From Allosaccharopolyspora coralli (GTDB taxonomy: Bacteria > Actinomycetota > Actinomycetes > Mycobacteriales > Pseudonocardiaceae), in assembly GCF_009664835.1 (NCBI RefSeq), contig NZ_CP045929.1, positions 868,001-932,000 of the forward strand: a DNA stretch of 64,000 nucleotides. Direction: 5' to 3'. How positions within the stretch are numbered: the stretch's first letter is position 1; each line of letters starts with the position of its first letter. The translations under genes were made by a program, and so were the position numbers. Of the stretch, positions 51,385 to 61,594 are shown piece after piece. A model generated the notes under the pieces. That model made no database searches. It was not told the DNA's origin and saw nothing but the letters and a program-made list of their open reading frames with translations.

Positions 51385-54300
51385 GTGTCCACTGTGGCTC
51401 CGGACGGCAGGAACCAGCAGGAACTACGGCTCGCACTGGCGATGCGGGGCGGCGCGAGCATGGCGGTCTGGATCGGCGGCGCCGTCGCCGAGATCAACCA
51501 CCTGCGCACCGCGCTGACGCCTCCGGAGCAGGAACCTGTCGCGGACGACGCACGGGCGGCTGCCCCGTTCGGCAGGAAGGTTCGCACACCGCACAAGCAG
51601 GCTCGTGTGGACACTGAGGTTCCGGAGAAGGCCACGCAGGAGCGGAGCAGCGAGGATCGGGGCGTCGAGCGCACGGCGACACAAGCCACGACCGGCTCGG
51701 ACGGGGCGAGCACACCGACCGATCTCGGAAAGGAGACGGCGTCGCTCACCGTCGAGCACTCCGCGCAAGCGGTCTCGGCCGGAGGTGACGGAGGCAGCCT
51801 CGTCGGCGATCCGGCCGAAACGGAACTGAGCGACCCTCCGCACGAACCGAAAGCCGACGGTGCGGGCACGACCGAGGACTCGCCGCGGCCGACGATGTTG
51901 GACGAGCACCCGTGGGCGGTGCTGGCGCGGCTCGCCGGGTACGACTCGGTCGCCGTGGACGTGCTGGCCGGGGCGTCGGCGGGTGGGCTGAACGCGACCC
52001 TGCTGTCGACGTCGCTGGTGTACGGGATGCCGTTCGACCGGATGCGCTCGACGTGGGTGCGGTTGGCCGACCTGGAGGCGATGTCCCGGCCGGTACCGAT
52101 GTTCTGGGACCGCAAGCCGATGTCGTTGCTCGAAGGTGACGCCTACTTCCGCGCCGAGTTGGCCGAAGTGCTCGACGATGCCGAGAGCGTCGAACCGTCC
52201 CGGGCCGAACGTGCGGATCTCCTGCTCACCGCGACCTTGCTGGATCCGGTGGTGGAGCGGCGGTTCGACGCGGGCTCGACGCCGATCACCGAGGAGCGCC
52301 GACGTGCCTGGTTCCGGTTCCGGCACCGAGGTGAGCCCGGCGACCCGCTCTCGGATTTCGCTGCGGGAACGGCTCGGAAACGGACCGCCAGGGAGCTGGC
52401 GCAGGCGGCGCGCTCGACCTCGTCGTACCCGTTCGCGTTCGAACCGGCGCAGGTGCATTCCCGCCCGGGTGAACCGCCGCTCGGAGAGCCGAACATGTTC
52501 GGTGCGTTCTCGGAGGTGGCGGTACCGCCGGAACACCGCCCGTTCCGGGTGATGGACGGCGGCGTGTTGGACAACATTCCGGTGGCTGCGGCGATCCACT
52601 CGATCGCCTCGACGGTGGCGGACCGGCCGTCGGAGCGTTTCCTGCTGTACCTGAACCCGGACCCGGAGTCGCCGACAGGGGAGCGGGAGGGCTCGCGGCT
52701 GGCGTTCCCGGTCGCATCGACGGCCATGCGGGCCCGGATGACGCAGGAATCGTTGCTCGCCGACATCGAGGCGCTGGACGAGCACAACAGTGCGGTGGAG
52801 CGAACCGCGTTGCGGCGCAAGGCCTTGTTCGCACAGATCAGCGCGGTCGAACCGGCTCAGCGCCCCGACGAGCTGCGCAGGGTGGTCGAGACGGTGCGCG
52901 ACGACCACGCGGTGGTGCGGGTCGAGCTCGACGCGTTGGCGTTCGTCCGGCTGCTCACCGACCCGGCCGGGTCCGAGGACGGCAGGTTGTTGCCGCCGGT
53001 CGTCGGAGATCCGTTGCAGGGCTGGTCGGCCGCCGCGGTGTCGGCGTTGCCGGACGCGTTGTCGCGACGGCTGGCCGGTGAGGCCGAGCCGAACGCTGTC
53101 TTCGGTGACGTGCGCGGCTTCCTCTCCGCGGTGGAGGAATGTCTCGGTTGGACGCACGACCTGGAATGCGACGCGACGGGCGAGGCGGCTCGGGAGGTCG
53201 CTCGGTGCAAGGCCGCGCTGTACCGGCTCCGCGTGTTCGGCGAGGTCCTCGAAGGGCACGCCGATCGCTACTGGGTGCACGGCGCGCAGCTGGAGCCGAT
53301 CGTCGACCCGGCGGAGTTGAACACGTGGGTGGGACGGGTTGCCGATCGCAGGCGCCGGTTACAGCACGCACTGCCCTCGCCGGTGCGGCCCTTGCTGGGC
53401 GCGGTGCTCTCCGAGATCGAGCAGGGCGAGCGTCTCGTCGGGGAGTCCTTCCAGCGCCCGCTGGGTGATTTCGCCGCCGAACTTTTGTCCATTGTGGAGT
53501 CGTCGGGCGCGGACGCCGCCGCCGAGGACACGCCGGGACACGTGGACGCCGTTGCGGAAGCCTCCGGCGTTCTGGACCGCCTGCTGGCTCGGCTGGCGTT
53601 CGTCGCGCCCACCCGCACGGAGTTCCGGTTTCCGGAGCAGATCGGCTACGGCATGCTCGAATCCGCCGCGGCCGACGACCGGATCGACGTGCTGCGCCGG
53701 GTGGTCGTGCTGACGGCACCGCTGGACGTCGGACGCGCTCCGGGCTCGCGGATCCGGCTGATGCGGGTGCGCAGCGACGCGTCGTCGCCGCTGCCGTTCG
53801 AGGCGTTGCGCCGCGACGGCGAGCTGCGGGTCGAGGACAAGGTCCGGGGCGGCGATCTCGGCAACTTCGGTGCGTTTCTGTCGGCACGGTGGCGGGCGAA
53901 CGACTGGATGTGGGGCCGCATGGACGCGGTGCCGACGCTGGTCGACATGCTCTGCGACCCGGCACGACTGCGGATCCACAACGAAGCCGCAGGCGCCGCC
54001 GGAGTGTTCGAGGAACTGCGGGTGTTGGCGTGCACACCGTCGCCGGAGGAACTGCGGGGAGCAGGCGAGGGCGTCGCGGGGAAGTGGCGCGGATTCCTCA
54101 CCGAACGGTGGGAACATCGTGCGGAGGACGTGCGCTCGGAACTGGCGACCGCGTTCGCGGAGCCCGACGGTGACCACCCGTTGCCTGCGACTCGCGCAGC
54201 GGTCACCGAACGTCTCCAGTGGATGATCGCCGCGTCGGAACTGCCGTTCGTGCACGAAGTGTCGCAGGGAGCCGAACCGGACCTTCCCGAGCGCGAGCCG

Positions 54301-55191
54301 CAGCCGTTGCCGTCGCCGCGCCGAGTGTCGGCTCAGGTCGAGCGGTACTCGGTCGGTGCGCAACGAGTACCGGACCTCGGTGAGCGGCGGGTCGCGGGAA
54401 TGGCGACGCGGTTCGCGCTGCTGGCGCATCGAGCGGTGCGGCCGGGACGGTCCAGCGTGTGGGCGTGGCTCGGACGAGGCGCGATCATGCTGCTCAAGCC
54501 GTTCGTGGTGATCGCAGCGTTCGCTGTCGCCGCACCGGTCCGCGCGGCGACAGTGGGTCTGCTCGGTTCGATGGCGGCCGCGTCGGCGGCCCCGCTGGCG
54601 ACCTTCTCGGGTGACGAGGGCTGGGACGATTCCGGTGTGAGCGGGCTGGTTCCGATCACGTTCGCCGGCAGCGGGGTGGGGGTCGCCACCGTGCTCGCCT
54701 GGGTGGTCTCCGGGGTGTTCGCGCTCTGGCTCGGCGTCGTCGGTTCCGGCCGCGTCCGGTTCGGCCGCGGTGGTGGCGGGCAGTCCGCCCAGAACGAGGC
54801 CCCGAGCCGCCGGGACGGACAGCTCAGCGGCGGACTGCGGTGGACGTTCGCGACGCTGCTCGCCGCCGTGCCGCTCGGGCTCGTGGCCGTGATGTGGGCG
54901 AACGGCTTCCGGCTCCGCCCGCTCGGCCTGCTGCTGGTGGCGATCGGTCTCACGTGGCTGGCGACGTTCGCGTACAAGGCGTCGGGACGGGTCGCGGCGA
55001 CCGTCGTCGGCGGCCTCGTGTTCGGTGCGACGACGTGGGCGTTCGCCGACGGGTTCCTCACACCGTGGGCGACGGCGAGTTGGCTGGGCTGGACGATCCT
55101 CGTCACCGCCTACGCCCACGCGATCCTGCTCAGCGCCGTCGACCTGCTGCCCCCGCGCCCCCGCACCGACCCCCTCAGCACCACTTCCTGA
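51385..55191 (+). CDS. Large patatin-like phospholipase with C-terminal membrane domain
   Basis: About 1268 residues from GTG 51385 (GTG 51394 is an alternative). The patatin domain has the oxyanion segment LAMRGGASMAVWIGGAVAEI, the nucleophile elbow VLAGASAGGLNATLL (GxSxG) and the catalytic Asp in VMDGGVLDNIP. A low-complexity acidic/Thr insert of about 130 residues separates the oxyanion loop from the Ser. A long helical DUF3376-like region follows. The last 250 residues hold five or six membrane helices (LLKPFVVIAAFAVAAPVRAA ... LVTAYAHAILLSAVDLL). Expected activity: lipid acyl hydrolase at the membrane. Confidence 0.82.
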   Translation: MSTVAPDGRNQQELRLALAMRGGASMAVWIGGAVAEINHLRTALTPPEQEPVADDARAAAPFGRKVRTPHKQARVDTEVPEKATQERSSEDRGVERTATQATTGSDGASTPTDLGKETASLTVEHSAQAVSAGGDGGSLVGDPAETELSDPPHEPKADGAGTTEDSPRPTMLDEHPWAVLARLAGYDSVAVDVLAGASAGGLNATLLSTSLVYGMPFDRMRSTWVRLADLEAMSRPVPMFWDRKPMSLLEGDAYFRAELAEVLDDAESVEPSRAERADLLLTATLLDPVVERRFDAGSTPITEERRRAWFRFRHRGEPGDPLSDFAAGTARKRTARELAQAARSTSSYPFAFEPAQVHSRPGEPPLGEPNMFGAFSEVAVPPEHRPFRVMDGGVLDNIPVAAAIHSIASTVADRPSERFLLYLNPDPESPTGEREGSRLAFPVASTAMRARMTQESLLADIEALDEHNSAVERTALRRKALFAQISAVEPAQRPDELRRVVETVRDDHAVVRVELDALAFVRLLTDPAGSEDGRLLPPVVGDPLQGWSAAAVSALPDALSRRLAGEAEPNAVFGDVRGFLSAVEECLGWTHDLECDATGEAAREVARCKAALYRLRVFGEVLEGHADRYWVHGAQLEPIVDPAELNTWVGRVADRRRRLQHALPSPVRPLLGAVLSEIEQGERLVGESFQRPLGDFAAELLSIVESSGADAAAEDTPGHVDAVAEASGVLDRLLARLAFVAPTRTEFRFPEQIGYGMLESAAADDRIDVLRRVVVLTAPLDVGRAPGSRIRLMRVRSDASSPLPFEALRRDGELRVEDKVRGGDLGNFGAFLSARWRANDWMWGRMDAVPTLVDMLCDPARLRIHNEAAGAAGVFEELRVLACTPSPEELRGAGEGVAGKWRGFLTERWEHRAEDVRSELATAFAEPDGDHPLPATRAAVTERLQWMIAASELPFVHEVSQGAEPDLPEREPQPLPSPRRVSAQVERYSVGAQRVPDLGERRVAGMATRFALLAHRAVRPGRSSVWAWLGRGAIMLLKPFVVIAAFAVAAPVRAATVGLLGSMAAASAAPLATFSGDEGWDDSGVSGLVPITFAGSGVGVATVLAWVVSGVFALWLGVVGSGRVRFGRGGGGQSAQNEAPSRRDGQLSGGLRWTFATLLAAVPLGLVAVMWANGFRLRPLGLLLVAIGLTWLATFAYKASGRVAATVVGGLVFGATTWAFADGFLTPWATASWLGWTILVTAYAHAILLSAVDLLPPRPRTDPLSTTS

Positions 55192-55198
55192 CCACCCC

Positions 55199-55535
55199 AC
55201 GAGGCGAACGGCACCTTCGCCTCACCCCACGGGGCGAACGGCACCTTCGCCTCACCCCACGGGGCGAACGGCACTTTCGCCTCACTGTTGGTCGATGGGT
55301 GAACGGCACTTTCGCCTCAGGAGACGGGGCGAACGGCACTTTCGCCCCATGCCACGGGGTGAACGGCACTTTCGCCTCACTGTTGGTCGATGGGTGAACG
55401 GCACTTTCGCCCCATGCCACGGGGTGAACGGCACTTTCGCCTCACACGGGGCGAACGGCACTTTCGCCTCAGGAGACGGGGCGAACGGCACTTTCGCCTC
55501 ACGAGACGGGGCGAGAGTGCCGTTCGCCTCGTGGG
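55199..55535. repeat. Cluster of about 11 short hairpin repeats
   Basis: The unit gg(c/t)gaacggcac(c/t)ttcgcc occurs ten times in direct orientation with 9-16-bp spacers, and once more inverted at the end (gcgagagtgccgttcgcc, about 55511-55528). Each unit is a hairpin GGCGAA-7 nt-TTCGCC; the C-to-T variant still pairs as U-G in RNA. Longer blocks are themselves duplicated, for example cactgttggtcgatgggtga at 55283 and 55378. Apparent ORFs across it (repeating AKVPF on the minus strand) are by-products. No gene is present in this 403-bp gap. Confidence 0.85.
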
Positions 55536-55594
55536 GTGCGAGACGTTGTTCGTCGCGGCACGATGACGGAGATCGGCGGGAGAAGGGAACGGAC

Positions 55595-56479
55595 ATGACG
55601 AGTGCGGAAACCCGGAACGGTTCGGGCGTCAGGATGCCTGCGGCGTTCTTCGGTCACGGCAACCCGATGAACGCACTGGAGGTCAACCGCTACACGAGCG
55701 CCTGGAAGGCGTTCGGTGCGGCGGTTCCTCGGCCACGCGCGATTCTGGTGATCAGCGCGCACTGGTACATCAACGCCACTGCCGTGACGGCCATGCCGAG
55801 GCCGCGCACCATCCACGACTTCTACGGGTTCCCGCAGCCGCTGTTCGACGTGCAGTATCCCGCCCCCGGTCTACCGGAGCTCTCCACCGAGATCAGCGAC
55901 ATCGTGCATCCGACCTGGGTCGGAGCCGACGTGGACAGTTGGGGCATCGACCACGGGACCTGGTCGGTGTTGGTGCACGCCTTCCCGGACGCCTCGATTC
56001 CGGTCGTCCAGTTGAGCATCAACGCCGACAAGCCGTTCGACTACCACCTCGAACTCGGGGCGAAACTCGCGCCGCTGCGGGAACGCGGGGTGCTGATCGT
56101 CGCCAGCGGCAACGTGGTGCACAACCTGCGCGGCATGGATTGGAGCCTCCGCGACGACGGCTACGACTGGGCGCGGCGGTTCGACGAGGACGCCAAGACC
56201 CGCATGCTGACGGAACCGACCGAAGTGGCGACGCTCGACGCCCACAGCGACTATCGCCACGCGGTGCCCACACCGGACCACTTCATTCCCGCGCTGTACC
56301 TGGCGGGGCTCGCCGGGGCGGCACGGGGATCCGGCACCGAGGTGCTCGTAGACGGTTACGCGTACGGATCCTTGTCGATGACGGCGTACACCCTGGGCAT
56401 GTCGTGCCCGTCCGCGTCAGGGGTGGGTGGCTCCGCTCCGCCGCCGGACGAGGTGGCGCCCGACGAGTCCAACATCTAG
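55595..56479 (+). CDS. LigB-type extradiol dioxygenase (DODA/YgiD-like)
   Basis: From ATG 55595, 294 residues. Zinc/iron ligands are visible in FFGHGNPMNA, VISAHWYINATAV, SGNVVHNLRGMDW and PTPDHFIPALY; the WGIDHGTWSVLVHAFPDASIP segment is the family core. The group includes 4,5-DOPA dioxygenase and related aromatic ring-cleaving enzymes; the bacterial substrate is usually unknown. It follows the hairpin cluster and precedes the CPBP gene on the same strand. Confidence 0.88.
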   Translation: MTSAETRNGSGVRMPAAFFGHGNPMNALEVNRYTSAWKAFGAAVPRPRAILVISAHWYINATAVTAMPRPRTIHDFYGFPQPLFDVQYPAPGLPELSTEISDIVHPTWVGADVDSWGIDHGTWSVLVHAFPDASIPVVQLSINADKPFDYHLELGAKLAPLRERGVLIVASGNVVHNLRGMDWSLRDDGYDWARRFDEDAKTRMLTEPTEVATLDAHSDYRHAVPTPDHFIPALYLAGLAGAARGSGTEVLVDGYAYGSLSMTAYTLGMSCPSASGVGGSAPPPDEVAPDESNI

Positions 56480-56552
56480 CCGGGCGGTGGATCCGGCGAC
56501 GGAACGAGACTCGGGCCGCACGGGAGGCGATGCGGCGCCTACGATCGTGGGT

Positions 56553-57710
56553 GTGACGGAACCGTCCGAACCTCCGATCGGCTCGGCGCACAGCGGCCCC
56601 GGCGAGACCGCACGCGCGCAGGATCCCCAGTCCTCGGCCCCCGCGTACGGCGCGCCTCCACCGGGCGGGGGCGCCCCGGCCGCGGTCGAGGCTCCGGGGG
56701 CCAGCGCCGTGCGACAGCCGCCCGCCCCCTCACGCAGCGCGGTGATCGAAACCGGTCAGCCCTACCACCTGCTCGCGCGCAATTCCGCTCACCGCTGGTG
56801 GCGCCCGCTCGTCTCGCTCGTCGTGTTCGTCGTGCTCGCCGTGATCGCGTTGGTCGCCGCGCTGGCCACGGTCACCGCGGTGGCGACGCTGCCGAGCGTG
56901 ACGGGCGGTGCCGGCGTCCTCGACGCAATCGACCGGGTTCTCACCGATCCGATGTTCTTGCTCTTCGCCGGGTTCGCCACTCTCGTGGTGTTCCTGCCGT
57001 GCGTCTGGTTCACGGTGCGGACGTTGCAGAACCGGCCGTTCAGCAGCGTCAGCTCGGTGGTCGGCGGCCTGCGGTGGAGGTGGCTCGCTGAGTGCCTCGG
57101 CATCGCGGCCGTCCTGCTCGGAGCCGTCTTCGCGTTCGGCTTGGTCTACGAACTGATCACCGGACCGGGCGGCCCGATCGGCTTCCCCGGCTGGCCCACC
57201 TACCTCACGATCGCCGCCATCGCCCTGCTCGTGGTGCCGTTGCAATGCGCCGCCGAGGAGTACGCGTTCCGCGGATTCCTGGTGCAGACGCTCACCGCCT
57301 GGTTCCGCACCCCGTGGGTCGCCATCGTGCTCTCGTCGGTCGCGTTCCTGTTCAGCCACGGCTACACCGACGTGCTGGTGTGGATCCAGCTGATGCTCAT
57401 GGCGCTGGTGATGTGCTGGCTGACCATCCGTACCGGGGGTCTCGAAGCCGCGATCGGCCTGCACATCGCCAACAACGTGCTCAGCCTGCTCGTCGCGGGG
57501 GTCTACGGCGTGCCCAGCCTCGAACAGGCCGGTGACTTCGCCGCCGCCGACGTGGTTCCGTTCCTCGTCGTCATCCCGCTCTATGGCTGGATCGCCGATC
57601 GGCGCGCCCAGCGCCGTGAACTGCACACCGTGCTCGGCGGGCGAGCTCCCGTCTCGCCGTGGACACTCGGTGTGGAGCGGGTTGATCTCCGCTCGGGCGC
57701 GACGGAGTAA
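56553..57710 (+). CDS. CPBP family intramembrane metalloprotease
   Basis: From GTG 56553, 385 residues begin with an 80-residue Pro/Ala/Gly-rich cytoplasmic stretch. About eight membrane helices follow. The three catalytic motifs of CPBP (CAAX protease-like) enzymes are present in order: EExxxR in QCAAEEYAFRGFL, FxxxH in AFLFSHGYTD and HxxxN in GLHIANNVLSLL. Substrates are unknown; such proteases act on membrane peptides or regulators. Confidence 0.9.
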   Translation: MTEPSEPPIGSAHSGPGETARAQDPQSSAPAYGAPPPGGGAPAAVEAPGASAVRQPPAPSRSAVIETGQPYHLLARNSAHRWWRPLVSLVVFVVLAVIALVAALATVTAVATLPSVTGGAGVLDAIDRVLTDPMFLLFAGFATLVVFLPCVWFTVRTLQNRPFSSVSSVVGGLRWRWLAECLGIAAVLLGAVFAFGLVYELITGPGGPIGFPGWPTYLTIAAIALLVVPLQCAAEEYAFRGFLVQTLTAWFRTPWVAIVLSSVAFLFSHGYTDVLVWIQLMLMALVMCWLTIRTGGLEAAIGLHIANNVLSLLVAGVYGVPSLEQAGDFAAADVVPFLVVIPLYGWIADRRAQRRELHTVLGGRAPVSPWTLGVERVDLRSGATE

Positions 57711-57783
57711 TCTGGTAGCGGGAGGATTCGGACACGACGCCGGTCGTCCCGTACACAGCCCCTCGTCAGTGGAGGTGTCCACG

Positions 57784-58305
57784 GTGACCAACCCGTTCGC
57801 CGGCTCGAGCCGGTCCGGGCCGCACACCCCCAGCATGCCGACCCCGCCCACGGGATGGCCGATCGGCTCGTACACCACCTACGGGGAGGCACAGCACGCC
57901 GTCGATCACCTGGCCGACAACGACTTCCCGGTGCAGGAAGTGACCATCGTCGGCGTCGACCTGATGCTCGTCGAGCGCGTCACCGGGCGGCTCAGCTGGG
58001 CGCGGGTGCTCGGCGGGGGTGCCGCCTCGGGTGCGTGGTTCGGTCTGTTCGTGGGCCTGATCATGGGGTTGTTCTCGCAAGCGGGCGCCTGGATCGGACC
58101 GGTCCTCGTCGGTCTCGGCACCGGTGTCGTCTTCGGGCTCGTCTTCGCCGCCGTCGGTTACGCCTCCACGCGCGGCCGCCGCGACTTCTCCTCCGCGAGC
58201 CAGTTGGTCGCCGGACGCTACGACGTCCTCGCCCAGCCCAAGCACGCCGAACAAGGCCGCGACATGCTCGCCCGGCTCGCCATGCGAGCCCCGGACGGAC
58301 AGTAG
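57784..58305 (+). CDS. General stress protein-like membrane protein
   Basis: From GTG 57784 (GGAGG 10 nt upstream), 173 residues. A soluble YflT/GSP17M-like start (PIGSYTTYGEAQHAVDHLAD, VQEVTIVGVDLMLVERVTG) is followed by two Gly-rich membrane hairpin helices (ASGAWFGLFVGLIMGLFSQ, VLVGLGTGVVFGLVFAAVGY) and a short basic tail. The same gene precedes lpqY in mycobacteria (Rv1234, from memory). Function unknown. Confidence 0.78.
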   Translation: MTNPFAGSSRSGPHTPSMPTPPTGWPIGSYTTYGEAQHAVDHLADNDFPVQEVTIVGVDLMLVERVTGRLSWARVLGGGAASGAWFGLFVGLIMGLFSQAGAWIGPVLVGLGTGVVFGLVFAAVGYASTRGRRDFSSASQLVAGRYDVLAQPKHAEQGRDMLARLAMRAPDGQ

Positions 58306-58313
58306 CCGCCGCC

Positions 58314-58328
58314 GATCACACGGTGATC
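58314..58328. terminator. Hairpin GATCAC-ACG-GTGATC
   Basis: A perfect 6-bp stem with a 3-nt loop, 9 bp after the stop of the stress-protein gene. Position suggests an mRNA end; no T-tract follows. Confidence 0.4.
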
Positions 58329-58419
58329 GGGATCCCGTTGCGGCACAACGGAGTCGGTCCCGCGGGCGGACGTGACTCACGGCAAGTGGGTTCAGCTGGG
58401 GGAAAGTAGCGCACGCCTC

Positions 58420-58448
58420 TTGCCTTGATCGATCTACACGCCTACCTT
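58420..58448 (+). promoter_or_regulatory. Candidate promoter of the trehalose importer operon
   Basis: TTGCCT (58420-58425) and TACCTT (58443-58448) are separated by 17 bp, a good fit to a vegetative actinobacterial promoter. It lies about 85 bp before the lpqY start. No operator palindrome is obvious. Confidence 0.45.
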
Positions 58449-58533
58449 GCTCACACCGGCCGCGACGGCCGGTACCGGCAGCGGGGCCGAAACCCTCCCG
58501 CGCGCCGATCGAGCGACGGGGAGGCGGAGACCG

Positions 58534-59799
58534 TTGGGCACACCCGGCAGACGACGCGGCCGACGCGCGGCCGCGCTGGGCGCGGGACTCGCGTGCGTCA
58601 CCGCGCTCACCGCGTGCGCGCCCGCCGAACCGCCGAACCAGGTGAACCTGTACTACGCGCCGGAAGACAACCTGCAGAAGGTCGTCGACCGCTGCAACGC
58701 CGAATCCGGCGGCCGGTACAACATCGTCTACAACAAGCTGCCCCGCGACGCCGACGGTCAGCGCGAGCAGATGGCGCGCCGTCTGGCCGCGCAGGACCCG
58801 GCCATGGACATCCTCGGACTCGACACCACGTGGACCGCCGAGTTCGCCGAAGCCGGCTGGATCCGCGAATGGACGGGCGACCGCAAGGCCGAGGTCTCGA
58901 ACGGAACCCTCGCGGGTCCGCTGGCGTCGGCCACCTACGAGGGCAAGCTGTACGCGGCGCCGAAGAACACCAACGTCCAACTGCTCTGGTACCGCGGTGA
59001 CCTCGTCGACCAGCCGCCGCGTACCTGGGACGAGATGCTCCGGCAGGCCGACCGGCTCGAGGCCGAGGGCAAGCCGAGCACGGTGCTCATCCCCGGCGCC
59101 CAGTTCGAGGGCTACGTCGTGCAGTTCAACACGCTCGTCGCCTCCGCGGGCGGTCAACTCGTCTCCGACGACGGCCAACGCGCTGTCGTCGACGACGGCG
59201 TGGTGCGTGCCTTGCAGGCCCTCCGCGACCTCGCCGACTCCGGGCACACCAGCCCGTCGATGTCGAACGCGCAAGAAGACGACATCCGTATGGAGTTCGA
59301 ACAGGGCAACGCCGCTTTCCAGCTCAACTGGCCGTTCGTCTACGCCTCCATGAAGGAGGACTCGCCGGAGCAGCTGCAGAACCTCGAGTGGGCGCGCTAC
59401 CCCAGTCTCGACCCGAACAAGCCCAGCAAGGTCACCATCGGCGGTTTCAATCTCGGCGTCAGCCAGTACTCGCAGAAGCCCGACCTCGCCTTCGACGCCG
59501 CGAGTTGTCTGCGCAACGCCGAAAGTCAACGCTTCTCCGCGGTCAACGACGGCGTGCCGCCGACGATCGAGTCCGTCTACGCCGGGCCGGGAATGGCCGA
59601 GGAGTACCCGATGCGCGACGAGATCCTCGCCGAACTCAGGGATCCCGCCATCAGGCCCGTCACCCCCGCCTACCAGAACGTGTCCACAGTGCTCGCGAAG
59701 CTGCTCTCGCCCGCCTCCGACATCGAGCCGCAGCGCACCGCCGAACGGCTCCGCAACGAGATCCAGGACGCACTCGACTCCACCGGAGTGATGCCGTGA
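58534..59799 (+). CDS. lpqY: Trehalose ABC transporter substrate-binding lipoprotein
   Basis: TTG 58534 follows GGGGAGG at 9 nt, giving 421 residues with twin-basic start ([20 protein letters not shown]) and lipobox LTAC. The family 1 solute-binding fold is seen in [55 protein letters not shown] and [15 protein letters not shown], characteristic of LpqY. It binds trehalose released during mycolate or cell-wall turnover, or from outside. It heads an overlapping operon with sugA, sugB and sugC. Confidence 0.92.
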   Translation: MGTPGRRRGRRAAALGAGLACVTALTACAPAEPPNQVNLYYAPEDNLQKVVDRCNAESGGRYNIVYNKLPRDADGQREQMARRLAAQDPAMDILGLDTTWTAEFAEAGWIREWTGDRKAEVSNGTLAGPLASATYEGKLYAAPKNTNVQLLWYRGDLVDQPPRTWDEMLRQADRLEAEGKPSTVLIPGAQFEGYVVQFNTLVASAGGQLVSDDGQRAVVDDGVVRALQALRDLADSGHTSPSMSNAQEDDIRMEFEQGNAAFQLNWPFVYASMKEDSPEQLQNLEWARYPSLDPNKPSKVTIGGFNLGVSQYSQKPDLAFDAASCLRNAESQRFSAVNDGVPPTIESVYAGPGMAEEYPMRDEILAELRDPAIRPVTPAYQNVSTVLAKLLSPASDIEPQRTAERLRNEIQDALDSTGVMP

Positions 59800-60728
59800 G
59801 CGCCGCCACCCGCATCTCCACGTCGGAACGAAAAGCGCCACTGAGCGAAGGCAAACGCGCCGAACGGCGGCTCGGCTGGCTGCTGTGCGCTCCGGCCGCG
59901 ATCGTGATGCTCGCGGTCACCGCATGGCCCATCGCGTACGCGGTGTGGCTCTCGTTCCAGCGGTTCGACCTGAAGTTCCCGGGCCAGCGCGAGTTCATCG
60001 GGCTCGACAACTACGTCACCGTGCTCACCAACCAATACTGGTGGACGGCGTTCGGGGTCACCGTGTTCATCACGGCGGTGCAAGTGATCATCGAACTGGT
60101 ACTCGGGATGATCCTCGCGTTGATCATGCATCGGGCGCTCGTCGGCAGGGGGCTCGTCCGCACCGTCACGCTCGTGCCGTACGGCATCGTCACCGTCGTC
60201 GCCGCGTTCAGCTGGCGCTTCGCCTGGACACCCGAGACGGGCTATCTCGCGAACGCCCTCACGCCGAACGGTGCGCCGCTGACCGAACAGGGCAGCTCGC
60301 TGGCCATCATCATCCTCGCCGAGGTGTGGAAGACGACGCCGTTCATGGCGCTGTTGCTCATGGCCGGACTCGCCCTGGTCCCGGAGGATCTGCTCAAGGC
60401 CGCCTCCGTGGACGGCGCCGGGCCCTGGCAGCGCTTCACCAAGGTGATGCTGCCGGTGATGAAGCCGGCGATCCTCGTCGCGCTGCTGTTCCGCACGCTC
60501 GACGCGTTCCGCGTCTTCGACAACATCGTCGTGCTCACCGAAGGCGCCCAGGACACCTCGTCGGTGTCGGTGCTGGCCTACAACAACCTCATCAAGGGCC
60601 TGAACCTCGGCATCGGCTCCACGATGTCGGTGCTCATCTTCATCGCCGTGGCGATCATCGCGTTCGTCTTCGTGAAACTGTTCGGCACCGCCGCGCCCGG
60701 CAGCGACGAGAAGGACGGGAGGGGCTGA
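59796..60728 (+). CDS. sugA: Trehalose ABC transporter permease SugA
   Basis: GTG 59796 overlaps the lpqY stop (GTGA). The 310 residues have six membrane helices and the MalF-like EAA loop [28 protein letters not shown]. The first helix ([25 protein letters not shown]) and [17 protein letters not shown] are typical of sugar permeases of this class. It pairs with SugB to form the channel. Confidence 0.93.
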   Translation: MSAATRISTSERKAPLSEGKRAERRLGWLLCAPAAIVMLAVTAWPIAYAVWLSFQRFDLKFPGQREFIGLDNYVTVLTNQYWWTAFGVTVFITAVQVIIELVLGMILALIMHRALVGRGLVRTVTLVPYGIVTVVAAFSWRFAWTPETGYLANALTPNGAPLTEQGSSLAIIILAEVWKTTPFMALLLMAGLALVPEDLLKAASVDGAGPWQRFTKVMLPVMKPAILVALLFRTLDAFRVFDNIVVLTEGAQDTSSVSVLAYNNLIKGLNLGIGSTMSVLIFIAVAIIAFVFVKLFGTAAPGSDEKDGRG

Positions 60729-61558
60729 TGGCCGCCACGGCCAAGAAGAAGGCACAGTGGACGGTGCTCAACGCCGTCGTCATCGTCTACGCGTTGCTGC
60801 CGGTGCTGTGGATCGTGTCGCTGTCGTTCAAGACACCGGCCACGATCGCCGACGGCAACTTCATTCCACGGGAGTGGACGTGGGAGAACTACGCGACGAT
60901 CTTCAGCACCAGCGAGTTCACGCGTTCGTTGATCAACTCCATCGGGATCGCGCTCATCGCGACGCTGGTCGCGGTCGTCATCGGGGTCATGGCCGCCTAC
61001 GCGATCGCCCGGCTCGACTTCCCAGGCAAACGAGCGCTCGTCGCCGTCTCGCTGCTCATCGCGATGTTCCCGCAGGTGTCCCTGGTCTCGCCGCTGTTCG
61101 AGATCGAACGCAACCTGGGGCTGTTCGACACCTGGCCGGGTCTGATCCTGCCGTACACGACCTTCTCGCTGCCGTTGGCGATCTACACGCTCTCGGCGTT
61201 CTTCCGGGAGATCCCGTGGGAACTGGAGAAGGCCGCGAAAATGGACGGCGCCACCCCGTTCCAGGCGTTCACCAAGGTCATCGCTCCGCTGGCCGCGCCG
61301 GGCGTGTTCACCACCGCGATCCTGGTGTTCATCTTCTGCTGGAACGACTTCCTGTTCGCGATCTCGTTGACCTCGACCGAGGCGTCACGGACCGTTCCGG
61401 TCGCGCTGCAGTTCTTCACCGGTGACTCACAGTTCGAGGACCCCACGGGCTCGATCTCGGCGGCCGCAGTGGTGATCACGATCCCGATCATCCTGTTCGT
61501 GCTCTTCTTCCAGCGCAAGATCGTCTCCGGCCTCACATCGGGGGCGGTGAAGGGTTGA
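60728..61558 (+). CDS. sugB: Trehalose ABC transporter permease SugB
   Basis: ATG 60728 shares one base with the sugA stop. The 276-residue MalG-like permease has six helices and the EAA loop [47 protein letters not shown]-like residues ([17 protein letters not shown]) mark the substrate path. It is the partner of SugA. Confidence 0.93.
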   Translation: MAATAKKKAQWTVLNAVVIVYALLPVLWIVSLSFKTPATIADGNFIPREWTWENYATIFSTSEFTRSLINSIGIALIATLVAVVIGVMAAYAIARLDFPGKRALVAVSLLIAMFPQVSLVSPLFEIERNLGLFDTWPGLILPYTTFSLPLAIYTLSAFFREIPWELEKAAKMDGATPFQAFTKVIAPLAAPGVFTTAILVFIFCWNDFLFAISLTSTEASRTVPVALQFFTGDSQFEDPTGSISAAAVVITIPIILFVLFFQRKIVSGLTSGAVKG

Positions 61559-61594
61559 TGCGCGCCACCAGCTTTGTGTGTGAAAGGACTTCTC

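Noticed and set aside
48825-52115. 1096-residue minus-strand frame over the CBS-domain gene
   Set aside because: Only the part up to 50126 resembles a protein family; the rest is antisense to the CoA-ester lyase and patatin genes.
55199-55535. Possible CRISPR array
   Set aside because: Repeat units are about 19 bp, spacers are 9-16 bp and themselves repeated, one unit is inverted, and no cas genes are near.
55175-55596. Minus-strand ORFs with repeating AKVPF units, looking like a tandem-repeat protein
   Set aside because: All frames are driven by the nucleotide repeat with variable spacers; no ribosome-binding site or conserved start, and the DNA hairpin explains the pattern better.
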